A stretch of 64,000 bases of DNA, taken from Sphingobium sp. TKS. Its GTDB lineage: Bacteria > Pseudomonadota > Alphaproteobacteria > Sphingomonadales > Sphingomonadaceae. Every line of letters starts with the position of its first letter. Within the stretch, counting starts at the first letter, position 1. The notes under the pieces were generated by a model. The model ran no database searches and was not told where the DNA came from. It worked only from the letters and a program-made list of their open reading frames with translations. Shown here piece after piece: positions 29,649-38,414 of the stretch. The DNA is taken from NCBI RefSeq assembly GCF_001563265.1, contig NZ_CP005083.1, positions 4,095,001-4,159,000 of the forward strand. The letters run 5' to 3'. A program made the translations under genes and the position numbers.

Positions 29649-30725
29649 TCAGTCCTCGCCGCACTGGGCCCGGTGAAGGAGTTTCTGGTCCGCCAGCACC
29701 AGCGCCATCATCGCTTCAACCACCGGCACGCCGCGAATGCCGACGCAGGGGTCATGGCGGCCCTTGGTGATGATGTCCGACGCACCCCCTTCGCGGGTGA
29801 CGGTTTCGACCGGGATCAGGATCGAGCTGGTAGGCTTGAAGGCGATGCGAATCTTGACGGGTTGCCCCGTTGAGATGCCGCCCGCAATGCCGCCCGCATG
29901 ATTGGCGAGGAAGACCGGATTGCCGTCATTGCCCGGCCGCATCGGATCGGCATTCTGCTCCCCGCGCAGGCGGGCGGCGGCGAAACCGTCACCGATCTCC
30001 ACACCCTTGACCGCATTGATGCTCATCATCGCGGCGGCGAGTTCGCTGTCGAGCTTGGCATAGAGCGGCGCGCCCCAACCAGCCGGCACGCCGCTGGCGA
30101 TGCATTCGACCACCGCGCCGAGCGACGAGCCGTCCTTGCGGGCGTCATCGACCAGTTTCTCCCAGCGCTTGGCCGCTTCCGGATCGGGGCAGAAAAAGGG
30201 GTTGTTGTCGATCTCGCTCGCGTCAAAGCGGGCAAGGTCGATGGCGTCGCCGCCGATCTCGCTGACATAGGCGAAGATGTCGACATCAGGGATGACGAGC
30301 CGGGCGACCGCGCCCGCCGCCACGCGGCTGGCCGTCTCCCGGGCCGAGGAACGCCCGCCGCCGCGATAGTCGCGAAAACCATATTTGGCGTCATAGGCAT
30401 AGTCGGCATGGCCGGGACGATAGGCCTTGGCGACCTCCGAATAATCCTTGGACCGCTGGTCGGTATTCTCGATCATCAGGCTGATCGGGGTGCCGGTGGT
30501 CTTGCCTTCGAACACGCCGGAGAGAATGCGCACCTCGTCCGGTTCGCGGCGCTGGGTGGTGAATTTCGACGTGCCCGGTTTGCGCTTGTCGAGGAAAGGC
30601 TGGATGTCGGCTTCGGACAGAGGCAGGCCCGGAGGGCAGCCGTCGACCATCGCGCCAATGGCGGGACCGTGGGATTCGCCCCAGGTCGAGAAGCGGAAGA
30701 CGCGGCCGAAGCTGTTAAACGACAT
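29649..30725 (-). CDS. aroC: Chorismate synthase
   Basis: It converts 5-enolpyruvylshikimate 3-phosphate to chorismate using reduced FMN, the last common step of aromatic synthesis. The 358-residue protein has the three signatures: GESHGPAIG, the region around [10 protein letters not shown] and [14 protein letters not shown]. The ATG shares its A with the TGA of the gene upstream (TGATG), so translation is coupled. It closes the five-gene run starting at 33832. Confidence 0.97.
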   Translation of the reverse strand: MSFNSFGRVFRFSTWGESHGPAIGAMVDGCPPGLPLSEADIQPFLDKRKPGTSKFTTQRREPDEVRILSGVFEGKTTGTPISLMIENTDQRSKDYSEVAKAYRPGHADYAYDAKYGFRDYRGGGRSSARETASRVAAGAVARLVIPDVDIFAYVSEIGGDAIDLARFDASEIDNNPFFCPDPEAAKRWEKLVDDARKDGSSLGAVVECIASGVPAGWGAPLYAKLDSELAAAMMSINAVKGVEIGDGFAAARLRGEQNADPMRPGNDGNPVFLANHAGGIAGGISTGQPVKIRIAFKPTSSILIPVETVTREGGASDIITKGRHDPCVGIRGVPVVEAMMALVLADQKLLHRAQCGED

Positions 30726-31102
30726 CAGCCTGGATCCTTTTTGATCTTCAAACGCTCAGCGAGCGCTGCACAGGCGGCAGCCTCTCCATCACAGCGGAAG
30801 TCCGTCGTGATCTCGAGACCATCGGTTCCATAATGATAATCATAGCAGGCAATGGCCGGATGCGCCTTGTCCTTTGCGGAGGTCGCCATCCAGATACGGG
30901 TCCGGGGCATCGGGATGGACCGCTCATCCAGATTATAGATCCGCAGGCCGGCCTCATCCATGCGCACCATGGATCGCTTCGCCACCGCATCATCCAGTGC
31001 CTGGGAAAAGAGCTGGAGAGATATGGCTTCACGCCCGCATAGCGAAACGGGAGCATCCGGCTGAGCAACCGTCATTGCCATGGAGATGAGCAATGGACTC
31101 AT
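30725..31102 (-). CDS. Small secreted hypothetical protein between fabI and aroC
   Basis: A 125-residue protein with a short hydrophobic N-terminus that could be a signal peptide ([12 protein letters not shown], cleavage perhaps near residue 14-16). The mature part has three cysteines ([16 protein letters not shown]). ATG 31102 overlaps the fabI stop by ATGA, and the stop overlaps the aroC start by TGATG, so it is coupled on both sides. A longer frame reaching 31282 lies inside fabI and is not used. No family is recognised. Confidence 0.72.
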   Translation of the reverse strand: MSPLLISMAMTVAQPDAPVSLCGREAISLQLFSQALDDAVAKRSMVRMDEAGLRIYNLDERSIPMPRTRIWMATSAKDKAHPAIACYDYHYGTDGLEITTDFRCDGEAAACAALAERLKIKKDPG

Positions 31103-31905
31103 TTGTCCAGTGCGATGTCGGGCGCATCCTCGGCCTTCATACCGATGACATTGTAGCCCGCATCGACATGGTGGACTTCGCCGGTCACGCCCGATGCCAG
31201 ATCGGACAGCAGGTACAGGCCCGCGCCGCCCACATCCTCGATCGTCACATTGCGGCGGAGCGGGCTGTTCAGCTCGTTCCACTTCATGATGTAGCGGAAA
31301 TCCCCGATGCCGCTGGCCGCCAGAGTCTTGATCGGGCCGGCAGAGATGGCGTTGACGCGGATATTTTCCGGACCCAGGTCCATCGCCAGATATTTGACGC
31401 TGGTTTCCAGCGCCGCCTTGGCCACGCCCATGACGTTATAATGCGGGATGACCTTTTCCGCGCCATAATAGCTCAGCGTCAGCAGGCTGCCGCCCTCCGC
31501 CATCAGTTCGCGCGCGCGCTTGGCGACGGCGACGAAGCTGTAGGCCGAAATGTTCATCGTCAGCAGGAAATTTTCCAGGCTGGTGTCGACATATTTGCCG
31601 CGCAGCTCATTCTTGTCGGAAAAACCGATGGCGTGGACCACGAAATCCAGCTTGCCCCAGCGCGCCCTGACCTCGTCGAAGGCGCCATCGAGCTTTTCCA
31701 TGTCCGACACGTCGCAGTCGATCAGGAAATCGGAACCCAGTTCTTCCGCCAGCGGCCTCACCCGCTTGGCGAGCGCCTCGCCCTGATAGGAGAAGGCCAG
31801 TTCCGCACCCTGCGCATGCAGCGCCTTCGAAATACCCCAGGCCAGCGACTTGTCATTCGCCAGCCCCATGATCAGACCGCGTTTTCCCGCCATCAAGCCT
31901 GTCAT
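31099..31905 (-). CDS. fabI: Enoyl-[acyl-carrier-protein] reductase (NADH)
   Basis: The last reduction of each fatty acid elongation cycle. This 268-residue short-chain dehydrogenase has the FabI features GLMAGKRGLIMGLANDKSLAWGI for NAD binding and the catalytic Tyr-x6-Lys in YNVMGVAK. Its start overlaps the stop of the YihY gene by four bases. FabI is the target of triclosan and related inhibitors. Confidence 0.96.
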   Translation of the reverse strand: MTGLMAGKRGLIMGLANDKSLAWGISKALHAQGAELAFSYQGEALAKRVRPLAEELGSDFLIDCDVSDMEKLDGAFDEVRARWGKLDFVVHAIGFSDKNELRGKYVDTSLENFLLTMNISAYSFVAVAKRARELMAEGGSLLTLSYYGAEKVIPHYNVMGVAKAALETSVKYLAMDLGPENIRVNAISAGPIKTLAASGIGDFRYIMKWNELNSPLRRNVTIEDVGGAGLYLLSDLASGVTGEVHHVDAGYNVIGMKAEDAPDIALDK

Positions 31906-32873
31906 CTCGTCGTCCCATTCCCTTTGTCGACCTGCGCGGCGGCGGCGGCTTCCTCTTCCGGGAACTCCGCCAGCGCCGCATTCAATTCCGCGCCAATTAC
32001 CACGCCAAGCCCGACAAGGAAGAAGAAAATGAGGGTGATCATCACGCCGGCCAGGCTGCCATAGGTCATGTCATAGCCGCCCAGTAGCGAAAGCGTGGCC
32101 GGCAGCAACAATGTGACGCCATACCACCACAGGGCCGTGGCGATGGCGCCGGGCCATTTGGGGAAGCGCGGATCCTTGTACAGGCTGGGAGTCAGCGAGA
32201 CGTAGAGATAATAGAGCGCGACGCACAATATCGCCATCGGCACCAGCTTGGTGAAGGCGACGATCTGGATCGCCTCGTCGGCAAAGGGCAGGATCTGGTG
32301 CAGGAACTGGTCGATGCCGGTGATGATGACCTGCATCGAGAAGGCGAACATCACCGCGAAGACGCTGATCAGGGTGATGCCGATGGCGGTCAGCCGATAA
32401 TGCCAGAAGGGCCGCGTGCTTTTCGTGCCATAGGCGCGGCGAAGGATATCGCGGATCGTCTCGATCAGGCTGCCGACCGTCCACAGCCCGACCAGCCCGC
32501 CCAACCAGAGCAATGGCCCCGTGCGCGCGTTCAGCACGTCGATGATCGGCTGGCGCACCACGTCGGCAACCCCCGGCGGCACGGTTGCCAGAAAGGCGCC
32601 GACCGCCGCCAGCCCGTCCTGCGAATGGCCGAAGATGCTCGCCACCGCCGCCGCCACGATGAAGAAGGGGAACAGCGTCATCAGCGAGAGATAGGCGAGG
32701 TTCCCGGCATGAATGAAACCGTCGCTATAGGTGCCGACGGCCACGCGCTTGGCGATTTCAAAGGCATGGCTGCCCGGCCGCACCCGATCGATATGGCGGT
32801 TGAAATGGGCGCGGGCTTCGTCGGCAAGCCGCTGGCGGCGGGATTCGGGGGAATAAGGCGAAGGCTGCGGCAT
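31902..32873 (-). CDS. YihY/BrkB family inner membrane protein
   Basis: A 323-residue protein with about six membrane helices, belonging to the YihY/BrkB family once wrongly called ribonuclease BN. The family's transport or structural role is unsettled. Helices lie between about residues 55 and 285, with the conserved YSDGFIHAGNLAYLSLMTLFPFF near the start and GAELNAAL close to the end. The tail is acidic and alanine-rich. It is 14 bases from the dnaJ-like gene and overlaps fabI. Confidence 0.9.
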   Translation of the reverse strand: MPQPSPYSPESRRQRLADEARAHFNRHIDRVRPGSHAFEIAKRVAVGTYSDGFIHAGNLAYLSLMTLFPFFIVAAAVASIFGHSQDGLAAVGAFLATVPPGVADVVRQPIIDVLNARTGPLLWLGGLVGLWTVGSLIETIRDILRRAYGTKSTRPFWHYRLTAIGITLISVFAVMFAFSMQVIITGIDQFLHQILPFADEAIQIVAFTKLVPMAILCVALYYLYVSLTPSLYKDPRFPKWPGAIATALWWYGVTLLLPATLSLLGGYDMTYGSLAGVMITLIFFFLVGLGVVIGAELNAALAEFPEEEAAAAAQVDKGNGTTR

Positions 32874-32887
32874 CCCCCTCTAACACC

Positions 32888-33832
32888 CTAGACGCCGAGA
32901 TGGGTCCGCACGGCGCGGCTGTCCTGCCAGCCTTCGACCAGCGCCTTGATCGCCGGATCGTCGGCGGGCACATCGATCAGCAAAGTGACGAGCTGGTCGC
33001 CGCGCTGGCCGCCGTTCTTGCCGGTAAACCCCTTGCCGCGCAGGCGCAGCGTCTTGCCGGAGGATGCGCCCGCAGGCACGCCCAGCATCACCGGGCCATC
33101 GACCGTGGGCACCTTGACCTTCGCCCCCTTCACCGCCTCGTCGAGCGTGATCGGCAGGTCCAGCAGCACATTGTCGCCGTCGCGGGTGAAGAAGGCGTGC
33201 GGCTTGACCTCGATCGTGACGATCGCGTCGCCCGCGCCGCCGGAGCCTTGCTGGCCCTTGCCGGAAAGCCGCATCTGCGTGCCCGTCTCGACCCCCGCGG
33301 GCAGTTTCAGGTCGATGGTCTTGCCGTCCTGAAGCGTGATCCGCTGCGGCGCGAGCGTGGCGGCGTCGACGAACTGGACGGCCAGGCGATAGGTGACGTT
33401 GGCGCCCTTTTGCGGCGGCGCCCCACGGCCAAAGCCGCCAAAGCCCCCGCCCCCTCCGCCCCGGCGTCCCGCGCCGCCACCGAACAGGCCTTCGAAAATA
33501 TCCCCGAAATCCCCGCCGCCTTCCTGAAATTCGAAGCCGCCGCCCTGTCCCGGCCGGCCACGGAAGCCCCCTGCCCCCCCGCCGCCGAAGCCGAAGGGCG
33601 AGGTCGGATTGCCCTCCCCGTCAATCTCACCCCGGTCGAAGCGCGCGCGCTTGTCCTTGTCCGACAGCAGGTCATAGGCGCTGGTAACGGCGGAAAATTT
33701 CTCCGCCGCCTTAGGATTGTCCTTGTTCCGGTCGGGATGCAGTTCCTTGGCCAGCTTGCGATAGGCGGACTTGACCTCTGCCTCGCTCGCGCCGCGCGCG
33801 ACGCCCAAAATGGAGTAGGGATCAGCAGCCAT
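32888..33832 (-). CDS. DnaJ/CbpA-type J-domain co-chaperone
   Basis: A 314-residue class B J-protein. The J domain is at residues 4-70 with the HPD motif needed to stimulate DnaK. A Gly/Phe-rich linker (about 75-130) is followed by the two C-terminal substrate-binding beta domains. The zinc-finger cysteines of DnaJ are absent, which fits CbpA. It is the first gene of a run that continues with yihY, fabI and aroC. Confidence 0.92.
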   Translation of the reverse strand: MAADPYSILGVARGASEAEVKSAYRKLAKELHPDRNKDNPKAAEKFSAVTSAYDLLSDKDKRARFDRGEIDGEGNPTSPFGFGGGGAGGFRGRPGQGGGFEFQEGGGDFGDIFEGLFGGGAGRRGGGGGGFGGFGRGAPPQKGANVTYRLAVQFVDAATLAPQRITLQDGKTIDLKLPAGVETGTQMRLSGKGQQGSGGAGDAIVTIEVKPHAFFTRDGDNVLLDLPITLDEAVKGAKVKVPTVDGPVMLGVPAGASSGKTLRLRGKGFTGKNGGQRGDQLVTLLIDVPADDPAIKALVEGWQDSRAVRTHLGV

Positions 33833-33957
33833 CGCCGTTCATGCATCCTTGTTCGAAGAAAAACCCGTTCGCATTCTATGTGGCGAAAGGCGCGGGATCG
33901 TTCAAGCGTGGTAAAGCCTTATCGACACGGCTTTATGAGGGGGGTACATCACCGCGC

Positions 33958-34533
33958 ATGACCAATCCCTTCGACCTGTTCGATGCCTGGTATGTCGAGG
34001 CGCGCGAAACCGAGATCAACGACAGCAACGCCATGGCGCTCGCCACCGCCGACGCGCGCGGTCGGCCCTCGCTGCGGATGGTGCTGCTGAAGGGGCATGG
34101 ACCCGACGGCTTCATCTTCTACACCAATTTCGAGGGGCGCAAGGCGGAGGAACTGCACGCCAATCCCCATGCGGCGCTGCTGTTCCACTGGAAGTCGTTG
34201 CGGCGGCAGGTCCGTATCGAAGGGTCGGTAGGTCCAGTGGACGACGCCACCGCCGACGCCTATTTCGCCACGCGCAGCCGCGACAGCCAATTGGGCGCCT
34301 GGGCGTCCGACCAGTCCCGCCCGCTGGAATCGCGCGATGTGTTCATGGCGCGGTATGAGGAAGTCAGCCTGCGGTTCGAAGGCGGGCCGGTGCCGCGTCC
34401 GCCCCACTGGTCGGGTTTCCGCGTTGCCCCCGAACGCATCGAATTCTGGCAGGATCGCGAACATCGCCTGCATGAGCGCCGCCTGTTCGAGCGGACCGCC
34501 GACGGCTGGCGCGAGGGGCTGCTCTACCCCTGA
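33958..34533 (+). CDS. pdxH: Pyridoxamine 5'-phosphate oxidase
   Basis: This FMN enzyme makes pyridoxal 5'-phosphate from pyridoxine or pyridoxamine phosphate. The 191-residue protein has FMN-binding segments RMVLLKGHGPDGFIFYTN and FHWKSLRRQVRIEG, the SRDSQLGAWASDQS region, and the C-terminal signature RIEFWQDREHRLHERRLFER. ATG 33958 matches the family start, with AGGGGGG upstream; the frame upstream to 33841 is leader. It is divergent from the dnaJ-like gene. Confidence 0.96.
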   Translation: MTNPFDLFDAWYVEARETEINDSNAMALATADARGRPSLRMVLLKGHGPDGFIFYTNFEGRKAEELHANPHAALLFHWKSLRRQVRIEGSVGPVDDATADAYFATRSRDSQLGAWASDQSRPLESRDVFMARYEEVSLRFEGGPVPRPPHWSGFRVAPERIEFWQDREHRLHERRLFERTADGWREGLLYP

Positions 34534-34704
34534 GGGCATGGATTTGGGCGCGGGATGGGCGCGGAATATGATCCTTCATTCGTTTAATGCGATGACGGCT
34601 CGGGGCGCCTCCGATTGCGGGCGCTGCGGGTGCCTGTTAGGTGTGGCAGCCTTGCAGGACAGACCATGAATGCGGCGCGCCCACGCGCCGGTTAAAGGAA
34701 CGAG

Positions 34705-36036
34705 ATGCGAAATCGACTGACGGCGTTCATCCTGACAGGCATGGTTCTGGGGGTGATCGTGGGCTTCGCCACCAATATCTGGGCGGGCGGCGACAAGAGC
34801 TTGGCCAAGGATGTGGCAGGCTATTATCATCTGCTGGCCGACATCTTCCTGCATCTGATCAAGATGATCATCGCGCCGCTGGTCTTTTCCACGCTGGTCG
34901 CGGGCATCGCCCATATGGGCGACAGCGCGGCGCTGGGGCGGATCGGCGGGCGCGCGCTTGCCTGGTTCATCATCGCCAGCCTGATCTCGCTGACCCTGGG
35001 CCTTATCTTCGTCAATTTCTTCGCGCCGGGCGAGGGACTCAACCTCGTGCGATCGGGCGCGGATGCGGGGGTCAATACCGAAGCGCTCAATTTCCAGGAT
35101 TTCGTGCTGCATGTCTTCCCGACCTCCATGGTCGGGGCCATGGCGGAAAATTCGATCCTGCAGATCGTCGTCTTTTCCCTGTTCGTGGGCATCGCGCTGA
35201 CCGCCATCGGGGAGAAGGGCAAGCCGATCATCACCGTGATCGAGGCGATGGTCGAACTGATGTTGCAGGTCACCGGCTATGTCATGCGCGTGGCTCCCTT
35301 CGCCGTGTTCGGAGCGCTCGCGTCGGTGGTGACGACCGAGGGTCTGGGCGTGCTCAAGACCTTCGGTGAGCTGGTGGGCGAATTCTACCTGTCGCTGATC
35401 GCGCTGTGGGTGCTGCTGTTCGCGGCGGGATCGATCTTCCTGGGCAAGCGGATGGTGAAGCTGATCCGCTATGTCCGCGAGCCGATATTGATCGCCTTCT
35501 CGACTGCCTCGTCGGAGGCGGCTTATCCCAAGATGCTGGAGCAGCTCGACCGCTTCGGCGTGCCGCGGCGGATCTACAGCTTCGTGCTGCCGCTGGGCTA
35601 CAGCTTCAATCTGGACGGGTCGATGATGTATTCGACCTTCGCCACCATCTTCATCGCGCAGGCCTATGGCATCGACCTGCCGATCGCGACGCAGATCACG
35701 ATCCTGCTGGTGCTGATGGTCACCAGCAAGGGCATCGCCGCCGTTCCCCGCGCTTCACTCGTCGTCGTGGCGGCGACGCTGGGGCAGTTCGACCTGCCGG
35801 TGGAGGGCGTGGCCTTCATTCTGGCCGTCGACCATTTCATGGACATGGGCCGCACCGCGACAAACGTGCTGGGCAATGCCATCGCCACCTCCGTCATCAC
35901 CAAATGGGAAGGCATGCTGGAGGTCGAGGAACCGGAATATGTGGCCCATCCCAAGGCGCCGTCGCACACGCCCGCGCATGGCCGCGCCGGGCTGGAACTG
36001 GCGTCGGACATGGTGGAGGAAGAAAAGCGCAGCTAA
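34705..36036 (+). CDS. Dicarboxylate/amino acid:cation symporter
   Basis: A 443-residue member of the DAACS family (GltP, DctA). About eight membrane helices with two hairpin loops are seen. The serine-rich hairpin motif region is STASSEAAYPKML, the central motif is PLGYSFNLDGSMMY, and the transport motif DHFMDMGRTATNVLGNAIA lies near 380. The features mix those of the glutamate/aspartate and C4-dicarboxylate carriers, so substrate is not assigned. Ribosome-binding site AAGGA lies before the ATG. The second MITE-like element begins 21 bases after the stop. Confidence 0.92.
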   Translation: MRNRLTAFILTGMVLGVIVGFATNIWAGGDKSLAKDVAGYYHLLADIFLHLIKMIIAPLVFSTLVAGIAHMGDSAALGRIGGRALAWFIIASLISLTLGLIFVNFFAPGEGLNLVRSGADAGVNTEALNFQDFVLHVFPTSMVGAMAENSILQIVVFSLFVGIALTAIGEKGKPIITVIEAMVELMLQVTGYVMRVAPFAVFGALASVVTTEGLGVLKTFGELVGEFYLSLIALWVLLFAAGSIFLGKRMVKLIRYVREPILIAFSTASSEAAYPKMLEQLDRFGVPRRIYSFVLPLGYSFNLDGSMMYSTFATIFIAQAYGIDLPIATQITILLVLMVTSKGIAAVPRASLVVVAATLGQFDLPVEGVAFILAVDHFMDMGRTATNVLGNAIATSVITKWEGMLEVEEPEYVAHPKAPSHTPAHGRAGLELASDMVEEEKRS

Positions 36037-36056
36037 GACGTCACGCCACTCCCCTT

Positions 36057-36226
36057 TAGGGCCAATCGACATTCAGATGATGACGTGCCGAAGATGGTGG
36101 TTTTTCGTGACCCTTGAAGCGAGTCACGTGCCTCGCTTCAATGCAGCGTACTAAAAGTAGGTGAGCACCGGAAGCTCGGAAAAGCGTCATTTGCAGGCCG
36201 TCAGGGCTGAATGTCGATTGGCCCTA
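36057..36226. mobile_element. MITE-like element, copy 2 (170 bp)
   Basis: The same perfect 20-bp terminal inverted repeats as copy 1 (36057-36076 and 36207-36226), with TA at both ends. The interior is nearly identical to copy 1, but six bases are replaced by 30 bases that include a perfect 10-bp hairpin (TTGAAGCGAG/CTCGCTTCAA). It has no transposase. The right end supplies the TAG stop (36224-36226) of the leftward FMN reductase. Confidence 0.85.
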
Positions 36227-36790
36227 AGGCTTCTTCACCGCCTCAGCCCAATAGACCAGGCTCCGGGCGAAACTGGCGAAGCCGCGTTCCAGCGCGGCGC
36301 CGCTTTCGCCATGGGGGCGGGCTTCGGCGTCCAGCGTATCCCCGATCTGGCCGACGCTGAGGCGCTCGGGGATGACGGTCATGCCCATGGCGTTCAGCGT
36401 CACCGTCCAGGCGGCGTGGCTGTTGACGCCGGCATAGCGGCCCATGGAATAGCTGGCGATGCCCGCGGGCCGGCGATCGAATTCCTTGAGGAAATGGTCG
36501 GTCAGGTTCTTGAGCCCCGGCTGGACGCCGCGATTATATTCGCCCGCGACGAAGACGAAGGCGTCCGCAGCCTTGAGGCGCTGCGAGAGCGCCGTCATGG
36601 CGGCGGGCGCTTCGCCGGGCGGATAGTCGCTGTAGCGCAGGTCGAGCATCGGCAGACCGATCGCCTTTGCGTCGATGAGTTCGGCTTTGTGATCCAGAGC
36701 CTGAAAGCCGTTGATCAGATAATCGGCCAGGCGGATGCCGAGGCGGCCCCGCCGATAGGAGCCGTAAAGGACGAGGATATCGAGCGCCAT
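36224..36790 (-). CDS. NADPH-dependent FMN reductase
   Basis: A 188-residue flavodoxin-fold oxidoreductase of the SsuE/ArsH-type NADPH:FMN reductase family. The phosphate-binding loop LYGSYRRGRLGIRLA follows the first strand, and AGEYNRGVQPGLKNLTDHF is the second family motif. The frame extends to 36985, but ATG 36790 gives the family start and has GGGAG upstream. Its TAG stop is inside the terminal repeat of the MITE-like element; the reconstructed pre-insertion stop is TAA. Confidence 0.88.
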   Translation of the reverse strand: MALDILVLYGSYRRGRLGIRLADYLINGFQALDHKAELIDAKAIGLPMLDLRYSDYPPGEAPAAMTALSQRLKAADAFVFVAGEYNRGVQPGLKNLTDHFLKEFDRRPAGIASYSMGRYAGVNSHAAWTVTLNAMGMTVIPERLSVGQIGDTLDAEARPHGESGAALERGFASFARSLVYWAEAVKKP

Positions 36791-36871
36791 GGGAGACTCC
36801 CTTCCCTGAATGGGTGGAGGGAGTGTCTCACTGACGCTCGATGACGTCCAGTGAGTTGAAGTGGATCGTGC

Positions 36872-36887
36872 TCCTGCGGAGGCAGGA
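36872..36887. repeat. REP-like hairpin TCCTGC-GGAG-GCAGGA
   Basis: A 6-bp perfect stem with a four-base loop in the gap between the aldose epimerase-like gene and the FMN reductase gene. It resembles the hairpins at 47951 and 53503. Confidence 0.5.
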
Positions 36888-36903
36888 TTACGAAATCCCC
36901 AAT

Positions 36904-37788
36904 TCAGCGCTCGACCACCGTCACATCCATCCGGAATGCCCGCTCCGTCCCCGGCCTGAGCCGCATGATCCCCTGCTTTTCCCACACATCGCCGGAAAAG
37001 CCGACCGGATCGGCCATCCCCGCCCAGGGCTCAACGCAAAGATAATGCGCGCCCGGCCTCTGCCACAGCCCCAGCCAGGGCGTATCGGGAAAGTCGATCT
37101 TCAAACCCGTCCGCCCCGGCACGCCCCAAAACAGGCTGCGGCTCTCCAGCCGGTCCCAGATCAACGCGTCCGCCTCGAACATCGCATGGGTCGGCGCGAG
37201 CACATTCCCCTCCACCGGGGTCGCCACATTCTCCAGCGCAATCAGCCCCGGCTCCTCGCCCACTTTGCGGATCGGCGCGGGTTCGGCCTTCTCGAACAGC
37301 ACCCGATGCTCTTCCACCGCGCCGCCATAGGGCAGCGGCCAGGCGAAGGCCGGATGATAGCCGAAGGAAAAGGGCATGTCGGCCTGACCCTCATTCGATA
37401 TGATGGCGGCCATCCGCAGCGTCCAACCTTCGATCGCAAAGCGCATGTCCATCCGGAAATCGAAGGGATAGACCGCCCGCGTCTCCGCATCCGCCTCCAG
37501 CCGGAAGGTCACGGCATCGGCGCTCCGCTCCACCGCCGCAAAATTTCTCAGCCGCGCAAAGCCATGCTGCAGCATCGGGTAGTCCTGCCCCTCGAAACGA
37601 TAAACGTCGCCTCGCGATCGCCCGACAAAGGGAAAGAGCAACGGCGCATGCCCCGCCCACCAGCGCGGATCGGCATCGGTCATCAACTCGCGCCCTTGGC
37701 TGTCCTTGAGCGACCAAAGCTCCGCGCCGAGGGGATGGACGCTGGCGCTCAGGCCGTCTGAACCGATGGTGATGAATTCGTCCGCCAT
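36904..37788 (-). CDS. Aldose 1-epimerase family protein (LacX-like)
   Basis: A 294-residue protein of the galactose mutarotase-like fold, closest in style to LacX-like aldose 1-epimerases. Markers are SASVHPLGAELWSLKD near the N-terminus, the strand with HGFARLRNF, and FSFGYHPAFAWPLP with the conserved histidine. The sugar is not known. ATG 37788 fits the family start; in-frame starts at 37806 and 37812 (GTG) cannot be excluded. Confidence 0.85.
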   Translation of the reverse strand: MADEFITIGSDGLSASVHPLGAELWSLKDSQGRELMTDADPRWWAGHAPLLFPFVGRSRGDVYRFEGQDYPMLQHGFARLRNFAAVERSADAVTFRLEADAETRAVYPFDFRMDMRFAIEGWTLRMAAIISNEGQADMPFSFGYHPAFAWPLPYGGAVEEHRVLFEKAEPAPIRKVGEEPGLIALENVATPVEGNVLAPTHAMFEADALIWDRLESRSLFWGVPGRTGLKIDFPDTPWLGLWQRPGAHYLCVEPWAGMADPVGFSGDVWEKQGIMRLRPGTERAFRMDVTVVER

Positions 37789-37886
37789 GCGCCAAGAATC
37801 TCCCATTGCCACGCCCCCGCATAGCGGCGAAGCAGGCCGGGAACCACGCCCTATCTTAAAGGTTTGAAAGTCAGGGAGAAAAAGGG

Positions 37887-38414
37887 ATGAAATGGATATT
37901 CGTGGCTGCGCCGCTGCTTTTTTCGACTGCCGCTCCGGCGCAGGTGCAGGAGAAGAAGGACGACACCCTCAAAAAAGCCGGCAGCATCGCCACGCAACCG
38001 GCGCGGGATGTCGGCATCGACAAGGATAAGATTCCCCAAGTCCTGCAAAGGGCGGTCGAAGACCCTTATGGACGCCCAGCATCGCGTAGCTGCAAGAACC
38101 TCAAGGCGGCGCTGGACGAACTGAACGCCGTCCTCGGTCCCGACTTCACTGTCGGTCAAAAGGCCAATGAAAACCGCACCGGCAAGATCGCGGAGGCGGT
38201 CGGCAAGACGATCGTCAATTCAATCATCCCCTTTCGCGGCCTGGTGCGGGAGATCAGCGGCGCGGCCCCCGCCGAGCGCCGTCTGGAAGCCGCCGTCACC
38301 GCCGGCATAGCCCGGCGCGGCTATCTGCGCGGGATTGCGGCCGAAAGGGGTTGCAAGATCATGAGCCCGCCGCCGACTCCGCAGGAAAATGCCGAGGATG
38401 CGCCCCGGAAATAA
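37887..38414 (+). CDS. Secreted hypothetical protein, 175 aa
   Basis: A protein with a clear signal peptide (MKWIFVAAPLLFSTAAPAQ, cleaved near residue 18-19). The mature part is helical, charged and has two cysteines (RSCKNLKAA, ERGCKI), with a central hydrophobic patch near NSIIPFRGLVREISGA. GGGAG and AAAGG lie before the ATG. The 3' end overlaps the convergent DUF4386 gene by 56 bases. No family is recognised, though short periplasmic proteins like this are common in sphingomonads. Confidence 0.7.
   Translation: MKWIFVAAPLLFSTAAPAQVQEKKDDTLKKAGSIATQPARDVGIDKDKIPQVLQRAVEDPYGRPASRSCKNLKAALDELNAVLGPDFTVGQKANENRTGKIAEAVGKTIVNSIIPFRGLVREISGAAPAERRLEAAVTAGIARRGYLRGIAAERGCKIMSPPPTPQENAEDAPRK

Noticed and set aside
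29505..29873. Rightward frame between phzF and aroC
   Set aside because: It looks protein-like for the first 60 residues, but then runs antisense into aroC, and I could not match it to any family.
36161..36844. ORF from the second MITE-like copy, 227 residues
   Set aside because: Only the first 22 residues are shared with copy 1. The rest is antisense to the FMN reductase.
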